From positions 1 to 46,461 of the forward strand of contig NZ_AUFB01000029.1 in assembly GCF_000426285.1 (NCBI RefSeq): a DNA stretch of 46,461 bases, given 5' to 3'. A program made the translations under genes and the position numbers. Each line of letters opens with the position of its first letter. Positions within the stretch are counted from its first letter, which is position 1. This DNA comes from Rhizobium leucaenae USDA 9039. GTDB taxonomy: Bacteria > Pseudomonadota > Alphaproteobacteria > Rhizobiales > Rhizobiaceae. Positions 1-9,200 of the stretch are shown here, piece by piece. Below the pieces are notes generated by a model. The model was not told the origin of the DNA. It made no database searches and worked only from the letters and a program-made list of their open reading frames with translations.

Positions 1-716
1 GGCCCATTCACATGGATGGTGCGCGACACCACATCAAACAGATCGACGGCACCGGGCGCAGCGGCGAAGTTGCCGCCGGCTCCCTCGAAGGTGACGTCGC
101 CGCCATTGACGGTAAAGCCGGCAAGGCTTCCGTCGGCGCCGATATTGGGCACGCCGGTCGTCAGCGTCGCATGCGGCGTGTTGATGAAGCCGCAGCCATT
201 GCAACTTATTCCATTAGGATTTGCCACTATCACGTCGGCTTTTGTGCCGAAGATTTCCATCGGGCCGTTCAGCGCCGAGCGATTGGAACTGGTCACCTCA
301 TTCAGGATGACCGAAGCCGGGTTCGAGGCATTGAGGTTCGGGTTACCCGGCGTCACGCCGCCGAGGTTCGAGGTGCCTTGCTCGCCCTTGAAATTGTTGA
401 GGATTGCGCCCTGGGTGCCGACTGAGAGGCTGTCATATTTGTTATGTGACAGGCCGGCAGCGTTCGGCGTGACGATATCGATGAGCGGCACGCCATTCGG
501 CGCCGCTCCGACGCTCGGCTGGTTGGCGACAGGCGCCATCGTGCTGGCCGAAATCGACTGAGCGTTAGCAATCGCCGGCTGGTACACCAGCAGGCAGCTC
601 AGCAGCAGCGCCAAAGACTGATGGGCAAGACGGAAGACGGAATGCAAACCACCCAAATTTCGTGCCGTAATGTGTCCGCACGACCTATCAGAACCCCGCA
701 CTGGTTCCCTGCCCAT
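1..716 (-). CDS. Two-partner-secretion exoprotein, filamentous haemagglutinin/CdiA type (N-terminal part)
   Basis: The gene reads leftwards and leaves the window, so only about 238 N-terminal residues are seen. The start is the ATG at 716-714. A hydrophobic stretch (LALLLSCLLVY) ends in AIANAQ, a likely signal-peptidase site. Next comes a TPS-type secretion domain: IDIVTPNAAGLSHNKYDSL, then the diagnostic NPNGI motif followed by SCNGCGFINT. Such proteins are exported by a TpsB/CdiB pore and act as adhesins or contact-dependent inhibition proteins. Family membership is well supported; whether the missing C-terminus carries a toxin cannot be seen. The partner pore gene is not in the window. Confidence 0.85.
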   Translation of the reverse strand, partial: MGREPVRGSDRSCGHITARNLGGLHSVFRLAHQSLALLLSCLLVYQPAIANAQSISASTMAPVANQPSVGAAPNGVPLIDIVTPNAAGLSHNKYDSLSVGTQGAILNNFKGEQGTSNLGGVTPGNPNLNASNPASVILNEVTSSNRSALNGPMEIFGTKADVIVANPNGISCNGCGFINTPHATLTTGVPNIGADGSLAGFTVNGGDVTFEGAGGNFAAAPGAVDLFDVVSRTIHVNG

Positions 717-855
717 GACGATTTCCTGCCTCTTTACCTGCGGTACCAATTCAAATGGCCGTTCCGCCGCATTCGTCTCTTCAGACTTCACGCGGAGATT
801 GCCGGCTCTTTCATTCGTTGAGTTGCAGCTGCGCGTCAATCGCCACACGGATATG

Positions 856-880
856 GAGAACTAACTTTAGGGAAGTTCTC
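856..880. promoter_or_regulatory. Inverted repeat between two leftward genes
   Basis: A perfect 7-bp inverted repeat (GAGAACT ... AGTTCTC) with an 11-nt loop lies between the end of the zinc-ribbon gene and the start of the haemagglutinin-type gene. On the plus strand it is followed by a short T-rich stretch, but no plus-strand gene ends here, so an operator or a weak terminator are equally possible. Confidence 0.3.
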
Positions 881-954
881 GTTCTTTTGGTGAAAGCTGT
901 GTAAATTTGACACGGTCATTTACGTGCAATTCACGACAACAGGGGCAAGGCAGT

Positions 955-1653
955 TCATTCCACAGCAGTAGACGTCTTGCGGCGCGTCGATGGCGGTCGG
1001 TTTACGACGCGGTGCTCAAGCACGAAATCAGGGCCTTGGTCGCGTAGCACGTTTGACAGGCGAGCGAACTGCCCACAGGCATCACAACGACACAAGCGAT
1101 CACCGGTGTCCGAGGTAAAGCCCCGATAATGCATGTGATCTGTCGCGCCACAGTTAGGGCACGGAATATCTGGACGAATTTCCATGCCAAGCCGAACCTT
1201 TGAATCCCAGTGGCCGGTTGGATCGAGATCCATTATCCACTCGCGCGTACGTCTGATCCAGCGGCTGACGGTCACCGGCTTGACGCCGAGGATCGCAGCC
1301 GCTTCGGTGACCGGTCGTTGTTGCGACAACAGTCCGATGAATTGCGTTAAATTTTGAAATTTCAACGCCCATAGTGGTGTGCCGGTCGTGCGGCGGAAAT
1401 GTACATCGCAGGCGATGCACCGAAACACCGGCAGAACCGGCTTCGGATGGGCGGCACGGGTCGCAAGCACCGTTTGGCCGCTTTGGCAATGCGGGCAGAG
1501 CGGCGGCGTCTCGGATGACGAGTATATCTCGTCGAACTGGCCCTGAAGCCATACACTGAAGGCTTTGTCTTCCGTTTCCGGAATTGACCGATACTGTCCC
1601 ATCCGCGGCAACATCGGGTCGAAGACGCGTTTGGGAGGTGTTTTAATCGTCAT
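955..1653 (-). CDS. Zinc-ribbon/HTH transposase-like protein (resembles DUF746 family)
   Basis: A 232-residue protein with an alternating zinc-ribbon and helix-turn-helix layout. A first ribbon is formed by CPHC near residue 53 and CIAC about 25 residues later, followed by the TTGTPLWALKF stretch typical of IS1/IS1595-like N-terminal regions. A helix-turn-helix follows (VTEAAAILGVKPVTVSRWIR), then a second ribbon (CPNC ... CDAC). No DDE catalytic core is present, so it is probably a DNA-binding protein derived from a transposase. No inverted repeats were found around it. The ATG at 1653 has only a weak upstream purine stretch. The exact family assignment is from memory and is tentative. Confidence 0.6.
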   Translation of the reverse strand: MTIKTPPKRVFDPMLPRMGQYRSIPETEDKAFSVWLQGQFDEIYSSSETPPLCPHCQSGQTVLATRAAHPKPVLPVFRCIACDVHFRRTTGTPLWALKFQNLTQFIGLLSQQRPVTEAAAILGVKPVTVSRWIRRTREWIMDLDPTGHWDSKVRLGMEIRPDIPCPNCGATDHMHYRGFTSDTGDRLCRCDACGQFARLSNVLRDQGPDFVLEHRVVNRPPSTRRKTSTAVE

Positions 1654-2043
1654 CTTCTTGCCTGTATGTCGACCGTTGCTGAATTCTCGTTAAGGGCACG
1701 ATTCGTGCGTAATCCAATCGTCTAGCATGTGCTGACATGCCCCTCCACGGGCAGGCCGTGAGCGGGTGCACAGTGCCCTTGCTATTCCCTGGGACTCGGC
1801 GAGCGTCGGCAGTTGCAATACCTTGAAGCTATTCGGCCTCGTTACTACTCGGACATCGCGCTGCATGACGCCCCCAATTTCTTTGGGGACATTGGGCCGT
1901 ATCGTTAGGTCGACGTGTTTGTGGTCTGCGTGCGGCGACTCACAGATATGGGCGATATCATTAAATCAAGGTCCAACTCTCCTACTCGACTAAGCGAATG
2001 TGATCGCTTAGGTGTCCTTCGGACTGGACGTGGGATTGACGCG
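1654..2043. other. Intergenic region, nothing recognised
   Basis: About 390 bases with only short open frames and no recognisable motif. The leftward gene at 955-1653 and the rightward gene at 2044 diverge from here, so it should contain promoters for both, but no convincing -35/-10 pair was seen. Confidence 0.4.
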
Positions 2044-2358
2044 ATGACTGACTTAGAGCAAATGAAAATCGAGCGTGATGCTTATGAATTCTGGCTGGAC
2101 CGGGTATTAATGCACGCCGGTACCGGCTTCATGCTGACGCCGGTAGGCTTGGATGGCCATCTCCAAGAGATCAAGAACGGCGAGCCTCTCAATTTCTTGC
2201 CACCCGGCGAAGAGATGGATGCTGCTTGGATCGATGAAAAGCATCTTCAACGATTTCCAGTTTTTGAAGCGGTGGCCCTAAGAATCAGGGCGCGGCTCGT
2301 TGCTTATGGCGAAACTGGCTCTCTCGAAGCCCTGCAACTGATCCAACCAACGGATTGA
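2044..2358 (+). CDS. Hypothetical protein, 104 aa
   Basis: A small acidic protein that I do not recognise. It begins MTDLEQMKIERDAYEFW and ends EALQLIQPTD, with no signal peptide, membrane segment or cysteine pair. The ATG at 2044 is chosen because the composition becomes protein-like there; the frame stays open upstream to about 1915, so a longer N-terminus is possible. The ribosome-binding site is weak (GTGGGAT). It stands alone between a transposase-like gene and a broken gene. Confidence 0.5.
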   Translation: MTDLEQMKIERDAYEFWLDRVLMHAGTGFMLTPVGLDGHLQEIKNGEPLNFLPPGEEMDAAWIDEKHLQRFPVFEAVALRIRARLVAYGETGSLEALQLIQPTD

Positions 2359-2595
2359 CGCTCGTAGCCAGCGGGTTTCTCTTTCTGTCGGATGTCGCTG
2401 ACAGACTTGAATATATTTTTGGATGAAGGCTGGGGATATGAGCGTCCACATGGTGGATAGGCCGCGATCCAATGCCGGATTAATGCGTCAAGCAAGCCTT
2501 GACCATTTCCGCTCACCCGGGCGATGCCACCGTCTGGACTTGGCATAACGACGCGGGTGGAGATGGTTAAGGCATTGGAGAGGGCTCCAATGGCG

Positions 2596-2874
2596 TCACG
2601 ACATCACGCGCCGGTCGAAATCGTCGATAAGTTCGAGCGCCGGAACGAGGATTTTCCCGGAAGCCGCTGAAAAATCAGCGGCCAGCTCTTCGCGCTCCCG
2701 GTCGATCTTATTGGCGAGGGCATCCATGCGCCTCGCAGCAGTGTCGTTGACTGCTCTTAATACCAAAGTCGTGTAGTGCCGGGTCCTGCTGATCTCCAGC
2801 AGAACCTGGTCTCATTCCGCGATCGTCAGTTTCACCAAAGGCTTAGCGGTTCTCCGTATGATCTCTTGAGCCAT
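2596..2874 (-). pseudogene. Small helical protein interrupted by an in-frame TGA
   Basis: Reading from the ATG at 2874-2872 gives 20 residues (MAQEIIRRTAKPLVKLTIAE), then TGA at 2814-2812, then 71 more residues in the same frame ending in FDRRVMS and a TGA at 2598-2596. The downstream part is rich in charged residues and strongly helical (RRMDALANKIDREREELAAD), like a small coiled-coil accessory protein. The uninterrupted frame on both sides of one stop suggests a recent nonsense change or a sequence error. No family is recognised. Confidence 0.5.
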
Positions 2875-3302
2875 AACACTATGCTCCAAGGACTGATTCG
2901 CGACTCAAAGCGAATCACCTGAAAAGATTCCCTATCCGCGTCGGGCACTTCATCGACCAAGTTCGGTTTACAGTTGCACCAACTGTCCGTCGACGGTCGG
3001 CATGTTCCGCTTCAGCAGACTTCATTCAGGTCCAATTTCGTTAGCACCGGACGGGTGGGAAGTTGGGGGACATCTTAGATGTTTGGCTAGAGGGGCCAGG
3101 ATGTCCAGGTTGACCGCATCACCTCTATCGAGGACGTGATCACAACACTCGGCGCGGTGAAAGACGGTATAAATCTCCCGTTAGCAATACTACTATTTCG
3201 AGTGGCGACAATCATTGACTCAAACGGCGCTGGCATGGTCTCGCTACCGACTGGGGCCTTGCCTCGGATCCTTGTATTAGCGAGCATAAAGTTACAGGTA
3301 CC
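2875..3302. other. Intergenic region with GANTC cluster and small palindromes
   Basis: It holds the GANTC cluster listed separately and a 15-bp palindrome CAGTTGcacCAACTG at 2971-2985. From about 3100 to 3304 a plus-strand frame without an ATG stays open and ends in a TGA overlapping the ATG of the next gene; it may be the tail of a decayed gene, but nothing in it is recognised. Confidence 0.35.
2895..2930. promoter_or_regulatory. Cluster of four GANTC (CcrM) sites with a hairpin
   Basis: GATTC (2895), GACTC (2902), GAATC (2912) and GATTC (2926) fall within 36 bp. The first and third form a perfect 7-bp inverted repeat, GATTCGC ... GCGAATC, with an 8-nt loop. GANTC is the recognition site of the alphaproteobacterial methyltransferase CcrM. 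The cluster sits directly upstream of the broken leftward gene at 2596-2874, so methylation-sensitive regulation is plausible but unproven. Confidence 0.4.
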
Positions 3303-3809
3303 ATGAAGCATCAATACGCAATCAATAAGAATGGCAAAATCACGACAATTGGCTTGGCGCTGACGGTGGCGCTAGCTGGATGCACGACCTCCTCACCACA
3401 GTCAACATCGGCGGCCGCCGCTCCGGCCGGTAAGACCGACGTCGCCATAAATGCCTTCAAGAAACTGTGCCTGCAGACCGCCCCCGATTTTGCAGCGGGC
3501 ATCCAAGGGGCTAAGCGCTATGGCGTCACTTTCCTCGATCTCGGCGGCGAGCAAAGCGGCATGACCAAAGACGAGTCTATGTCCGTGCAGATCAAGCCTG
3601 GCAAGGAATGTGCCATCACCAGCCCTAACCGTGCAGACACGACTTTGCATCAGCAATTCCTGCGTACCGTCGCAGAATTTGCGGACAAGGTTCCGCAAGA
3701 CGACAAGCCAAATCAGCCTTTCATCGCGACGATCAAGGGCAGGCGCTTCATCTTCCAGCATGACCGCAAAGGCGGCGAAGCTTACGTCATGCTGAATCTA
3801 GAGAAATAG
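3303..3809 (+). CDS. Outer-membrane or periplasmic lipoprotein, 168 aa
   Basis: The N-terminus has a type II signal peptide: a positively charged start, a hydrophobic run (IGLALTVALAGC) and a lipobox LAGC with the lipidated cysteine at residue 27. A serine/alanine/threonine-rich linker follows, then a mature domain of about 130 residues with two cysteines (KLCLQT and KECAIT) that could form a disulfide. No functional domain is recognised. A hairpin follows the stop codon at 3826-3852. Confidence 0.7.
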   Translation: MKHQYAINKNGKITTIGLALTVALAGCTTSSPQSTSAAAAPAGKTDVAINAFKKLCLQTAPDFAAGIQGAKRYGVTFLDLGGEQSGMTKDESMSVQIKPGKECAITSPNRADTTLHQQFLRTVAEFADKVPQDDKPNQPFIATIKGRRFIFQHDRKGGEAYVMLNLEK

Positions 3810-3825
3810 CCGTCCGCTCTGGCAA

Positions 3826-3852
3826 GCTGGCGGGGTGTTTTATGCCGCCAGC
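3826..3852 (+). terminator. Stem-loop downstream of the lipoprotein gene
   Basis: A perfect 8-bp stem GCTGGCGG/CCGCCAGC with an 11-nt T-rich loop starts 17 nt after the stop codon. No T-run follows, so it is a weak intrinsic terminator or an mRNA 3'-end stabiliser. Confidence 0.4.
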
Positions 3853-3894
3853 GTGACGCTTGCGGGCGCGTTGTGAAACAAAATAGAGGTTAAA

Positions 3895-4062
3895 ATGCCG
3901 CGTCTCTCCTGGATGATCCTGTTCCGTCACGGCTTTGAGGATTTGACACCTCTGCAAGCCGCGCTGACTAGATATCGCGAACCGCTTCAACAGATCACTT
4001 CGCAACACTTGAAGTTCGGTGCACAGGCTGAATTGGATATTCAATTGAGCAGTGGGGCACAT
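3895..4062 (-). pseudogene. Remnant of a WYL-type transcriptional regulator (N-terminal winged helix)
   Basis: The minus strand reads QVLRSDLLKRFAISSQ after a stretch resembling the first helix of WYL-domain regulators, whose N-termini typically show a pattern like RxDLxxRFxISxxQAS. After SSQ the reading frame no longer follows the family and no WYL core is visible, so this looks like a decayed fragment. A competing reading is a 70-residue plus-strand frame at 3895-4107 that has a good ribosome-binding site (AGAGG, 7 nt before ATG) but resembles nothing known. The assignment is weak. Confidence 0.3.
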
Positions 4063-4407
4063 GTGCTGACGGAATCTCAGAGATCGCCGCAAATTTCCCT
4101 GATCTAGAAGGCAGCGCAGTCGTGGGACAACAAGGATGATCCAGGTCTCATTACCAATCTCATTGGCTTTGTTGCGCCGGAGATAAGTCGTCTGGTCGGC
4201 ACGTGTTGGACTTTTGACGCGGATAACGGGCAGTGGTTTTGAAATGACCGGCGTTGTGAAATCCGTACCGCCGGGGAAGAACTCAGGAAACGCGCAATAA
4301 TGGGCTACGATCTTAATGCGATTGTCGGCCCAGAACACAACCGAGCACAGGTATCGGGCCGGTCGCTACCGGCCGGCGCATGCCACACCGAGCAGAAAAT
4401 TGTACTG

Positions 4408-5494
4408 ATGCAAGTTTTGGTTTATCCGACGTCCCCCCCCCCCGGCAGCCTGTCCAAGCAGTTCGATGCTCACGAAGCCATGCGAGGTCTCAGCACCAAG
4501 CTGGTGGAGGCCATCGGCTGCGCCACTTCGACTTTGGTTTGCTGCGAACCTAACCACGCATTTGCTGAGGCAGCCCGCCGTGCCTTCTATGATCATCATC
4601 CTTTGATTATACGACCGGACGATATCTGGTTCTGTGTCGCTCAAGGCTTTGCAACTCACGTATCGCTGAGCAGCGAGGCACTACGTTCGCACTTTGTCGC
4701 GCACGGAGGTAAGAAGGGACTTGAGGTTTCCCATCGGACTTCTTTCTTGGGCAGGAAAATCCGTGGCCGGAGCTGTTCTCGGAATTTTCGGAACAGATCG
4801 CTCTGAACATTCCGCATTTGAAGGATATCCTGGGCGTTCGCTTTTCTACGACGACTGCTGTAGAGGCAGCGGCGTTTGATCTCTGCTGGATGGATGCTTT
4901 CAAGGACTATTTTAAATACGAGACGCGATGTGGTTTGCGGCATTCCCCAGATTATTCTCCATGGAACGGTCGAAGACTGGAATTCAATGATCCCTCGTTT
5001 GCGGCAGATGGCGCAGTACGGATTAGAGGAATGGTGTGCAACCCTCGGTCCTGTGCTGGGAAAAATTGCCGACACGGCGGCGGGCAACATGGATCGTGAA
5101 TTCTGGCTGTCGTTCTTCCGCTACCTTGCAGGTTCTGGTCCCGCTGAACTGAGGGGCTGGATCGTCACGCGTTTCCTTATCTGATCGTTAACTGGTAGAC
5201 GGGGTGCGCTGGGGCCAAACAAGTATCTGTCGACATGGCGCGAGCGTCTTGGACGATCCTTGGTCCGTGGCGGGCTCGACTGGATGACGAAAACAGAAGG
5301 GCCGGGCATAGGTGCGTTCCCGCAATCGCTGGCGAGCGCTCCACTACGGTTCATCGACGTTCGCGATGAACGCAAAACGAATTTGCGGCTTGTCCGCCGC
5401 CTTCGGCTGGTCCGTGATCTATGATGACGCCGAGGTTCCCTCTCGTCGTCGGTTGCCTCAGAAAATTTTAGGTCGTGCATCCATAAAACGATAG
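4408..5494 (+). pseudogene. DUF4419-family protein, multiply frameshifted
   Basis: Segments characteristic of DUF4419 proteins appear in order but in different frames. Frame 1, about 4440-4730: HHPLIIRPDDIWFCVAQGFA then a stretch ending GKKGLEV. Frame 3, about 4756-4930: WPELFSEFSEQIALN ... TTTAVEAAAFDLCWMDAF. Frame 1 again, from about 4938 to 5184: CGIPQIILHGTVEDW ... DREFWLSFFRYLAGSG. A C-terminal piece near 5305-5440 reads FPQSLASAPLRFIDV and AAFGWSVIYDD in further frames. At least three frame changes are needed. The N-terminus may extend to an in-frame ATG at 4300. An 11-C run at 4433-4443 lies near the start. The family has no firmly established function. Confidence 0.7.
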
Positions 5495-6227
5495 GTGCTG
5501 AAGCTGGGCATGGCGAACCAAGTTCAACCGACGAATGATGAAGCGGAGCGTGAGCGGGACACATTGCGCTTTGGGGCTGGAACCGTCTGATCTGGATTGG
5601 TTGAAGCGTAAGCGGTTGAGCGACCACACATGGCCGCGAATAAAGGGACGCGTTAAAGTGCGGCCTCGGTCTCTCTGGGTTGTAATTTCCCCGAGCTGAT
5701 CTTTCCATTTTGCGTAGCTAGACATGCTGAAGGAGCCATTGTTGCGCGATAAACAAGCGCCGGGCCATTAAAACGTTCACGCAGATGGATCGCTGTGTGA
5801 ACTTGGTAACATTCTGGCAACAATACGTTGCAAAAATTCACAAAGCGGCAAGATTCTGAAATACATTCCACTCGTTCTATGCCTTACTCCAAGAGCTTGA
5901 TTCTTCGGGAAAAGCTTTGGCAACCGGGAGCTTAAGGCGGGGCATGATTTGGTAATGCAGGCATGCGGTGACCTTTCTGGTCCTAACAGGCGATATCGCC
6001 TGGAATACAATCCTTTCGTGGGCGTCGGCGCGCAGCCGAGCGTCTGCTCAATCAAAACCCCTTTGGAACACCACCGTCTCTGCAAACGCCTGCATCGCTC
6101 GCGTCTTCGCAAGATCTCAAAAACGCCTTGATACGGATGATCCGGCTCAGGTCTTGTCACGCGCGTTTGCCCGTCGTCTGGCGGCCGCATCCACTACATT
6201 TGATATATCAGGATTGAAGGAATATTT
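5495..6227. other. Long leader/intergenic region before the autotransporter
   Basis: About 730 bases without a gene that can be supported on either strand. The open frames seen have unnatural composition. Apart from the 16-bp palindrome at 5987-6002, no structure was recognised. It should contain the autotransporter promoter. Confidence 0.4.
5987..6002. promoter_or_regulatory. Perfect 16-bp palindrome upstream of the autotransporter
   Basis: CAGGCGATATCGCCTG is its own reverse complement and lies 226 bp before the autotransporter start codon. A dimeric regulator site is plausible; no second copy was noticed. Confidence 0.35.
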
Positions 6228-9200
6228 ATGTCGTCGATTAGGACCGCCGTTGCCGGGCGCAAGAGAGTCGGGAGCCGCAACGGCAATCCACGAGCCGCGC
6301 TTTCTTCCGCATCGCTGATCGTCCTGACGGCAATGCTGGCATCTGCACCAACCAGCGCTTATGCGTCCAACGAATGCGGTGCACCGGTCGGCGGCGTGGT
6401 AACTTGCTCGGGGAGCAGTTATCCCTCGCCCGGCATTTCGTATGGCCAGAACGGCCTTACCCTGATCCTCAACAATTCCAATCTGGTTGCCCAGAAGACC
6501 ACCAACGGTAACGGCGCCGTCTATATCAGCACGTCGGCGACCAACATCAATGACATCGTCGTCAATGCACTTCTCTTCCAATCAATTCAGTCGACCGGAA
6601 CGGTATCGAACGGTATCTCCGTCACAAATAGCGGGACTGCCGGCAATGCCGTCATCCGGATGGACACCGGCACCGTAACAGCGCGCGGCAATTTCGCCAC
6701 TACAGGCTCGCTCCTTGCGATCATCAACAACAGCGCTGGCACGGGCAATGCCCTGATTACCCTCAATGGCGGGCAGCTCATCAATACGAGTGCAGGCAGT
6801 GGCGCGAATGCCCAGAACGGGGGCACCGGCAGCGCCGCCGTCACGATGATCGGCGGTTCGGTCAGTACCTCCACCGGCCCCGGCCTGCGCGCCGTGATCG
6901 CCAACACCGCCTCTTCCGGCGCCGCCAGCGTCACCATCGGGGGCGGAACGGTCACGACAACTTCGGGCACGGGCATTTTGAGCCAGGCGGAGCTTGGTAG
7001 CGCCGGTATCAACATGACGGGCGGAACGGTCGTAGTTCAAGGCGGCGCCAACCCTGCTCTGAACGCCGTGGTCAACAATTCAGCCAGCTCCGGCGCCGCC
7101 AGCATCGCCATGAGCGGCGGGACGGTCACGAACAATGGCAGCGGCGACGGCCTCTTTGCCGATAACAAGGGCACCAGGACTTACAACATCAGTGTCACCG
7201 GCGGCACTGTAAACGGTGGTTCTGGCACCGCCGCCGCCATTCATGGCGACGCCACTACGGGCGGCACAATCACTATCGGCTCGGCTGCCAGGGTCAACGC
7301 CGGAGCCTCGGGCATCGCTGTCAATCAAAGCGGCGGCGCGGCGACCATTACGACCGCCGGCACGGTGACCGGCAACGTCAATCTCAGCGGCGCCAGCAAT
7401 GTTCTGGATATCACCGGCGGCTCGATCGCCGGCAACATCAGCGGCGGCGGCAATAGCGCATTGAAGTTTGATCTCGGCTCGGGCAGCTTCACCTACGGCG
7501 CCGCCTACGCGATCGGCAGTGTGAACAGCGTCGCCATGAACTCGGGTTCGGCCGAGATCGACGGCGGCCTCGCCACTAACACGCTGGCCGTCAACGGTGG
7601 CACACTGATCCTTAACGATGCTGCCGCGGTCGCGAGCGGCACGATGATCTCGGCTGGCACGCTGCAACTCGGCAATGGCGGCGCCTCGGGCTCGATCACC
7701 GGCGGCGTGACGAACAATGGCACGCTCACCTTTGACCGATCGGATAGTTCCACCTTCGCCGGATTGATTTCGGGAAGCGGCGTGGTCAATCAGATCGGCA
7801 CCGGCACGACTATCCTAACAGCTAACAACAGCTACGCCGGCGGGACGACGATTAACGCCGGCACGCTGGTCAATCAGGGGACGATTGGTGCGGTAACCGT
7901 GAATGCCGGCGGCACCTTCACCCAAGCGGCGGGCGGCGCGGGGGCGGTCACGGCCAATGGCGGAAGCACCGTCAACGTCACCGGAGGCACAATTTCGGGT
8001 CCGGTCGCGCTGACGTTGACAGGCGGCGGCACGGCGAGCCAGGTCAATATCTCAGGCGGTGGTCTGACATCCACCGCCGGACCGGCCATTCTCGCAAACG
8101 GCAGCAATGCGAACATCAGCGTTTCCGATGCCCCGATCCTCGGATTCAGCAACGGCGATATTTTGCAGCTCACCAACGGCAGCACCGTCACCTTGACAGC
8201 CAATGGCGCGACGCTGAACGGCAATATCATTTCGGATGCTTCCAGCAACGGCCTCGTCAATCTGACGAACGGCTCGGTCCTTTCCGGTGCGATCGATCCG
8301 GTGGCGATGACGATCGATGCATCCAGCCGCTGGAGCGTGACCGGCAATTCCTCGCTCACAACGCTGACCAATGCCGGAACGCTCGCCTATGCCACGCCGT
8401 CCAACCCGCTCGACGCCTCGACTTATCACACAGTCACGGTCGATAATTACACAGGCAATAACGGTACATTGTTGCTGAACACGGCGCTCGGCGCCGACGC
8501 CTCGCCGACGGACCAGCTTGTCGTCACCGGCAATACCGCCGGCGCCAGCGCCATCAAGATTACCAATGTCGGCGGCGCCGGCGCGCGGACGGTCGAGGGT
8601 ATCAAGATCATCGAGGTCGGCGGCGCTTCGAACGGCGCTTTCAACTTGGCCGGCGATTACCTCTTCCAGGGGCAGCAGGCGGTGATCGGCGGCGCATACG
8701 CCTATCGTCTCTACAAGGGAGGTGTCTCGACTCCCGCCGATGGCGACTGGTATCTGCGCTCTACATATACCAAGACCACCACTCCCGATCCTACCACGTC
8801 TCCTGATCCTCTGCCGGATACACAGCCACTATATGCGCCGGGTGTGCCGCTCTACGAGGCCTATGCCGGCGTCCTGCAGAGCTTCAACGAGCTCGACACC
8901 CTGCAGCAACGCATCGGCAGCCGGTCATGGCAGGCCGGCAAATCGACGGCTGACGTGGACGGGAACACAATGGCGCAAGGCATCTGGGGACGGATCGAGG
9001 CAGCTCGCAGTCATCTAGAACCCGGAACATCGACGAGCGGCACGGACTACGATGTGGATACCTGGAAGCTACAAGCAGGTCTGGACCGCGCCCTCGTTGA
9101 AAACGCCACCGGCACCCTGATCGGTGGCCTCAGCGTCCACTATGGCACGGCTTCTGCAGATATATCCTCGATCTTCGGCACGGGCGATATCAATACCACC

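Noticed and set aside
3787..4338. A 183-residue minus-strand frame as an intact gene
   Set aside because: Only a short segment resembles a known fold (WYL winged helix); the rest looks random and overlaps the lipoprotein end, so only a remnant is reported.
7080..7667. Long antisense open frames opposite the autotransporter passenger
   Set aside because: They arise from the GC-rich repetitive codons of the passenger, have Ala/Arg/Asp-biased composition and no ribosome-binding sites.
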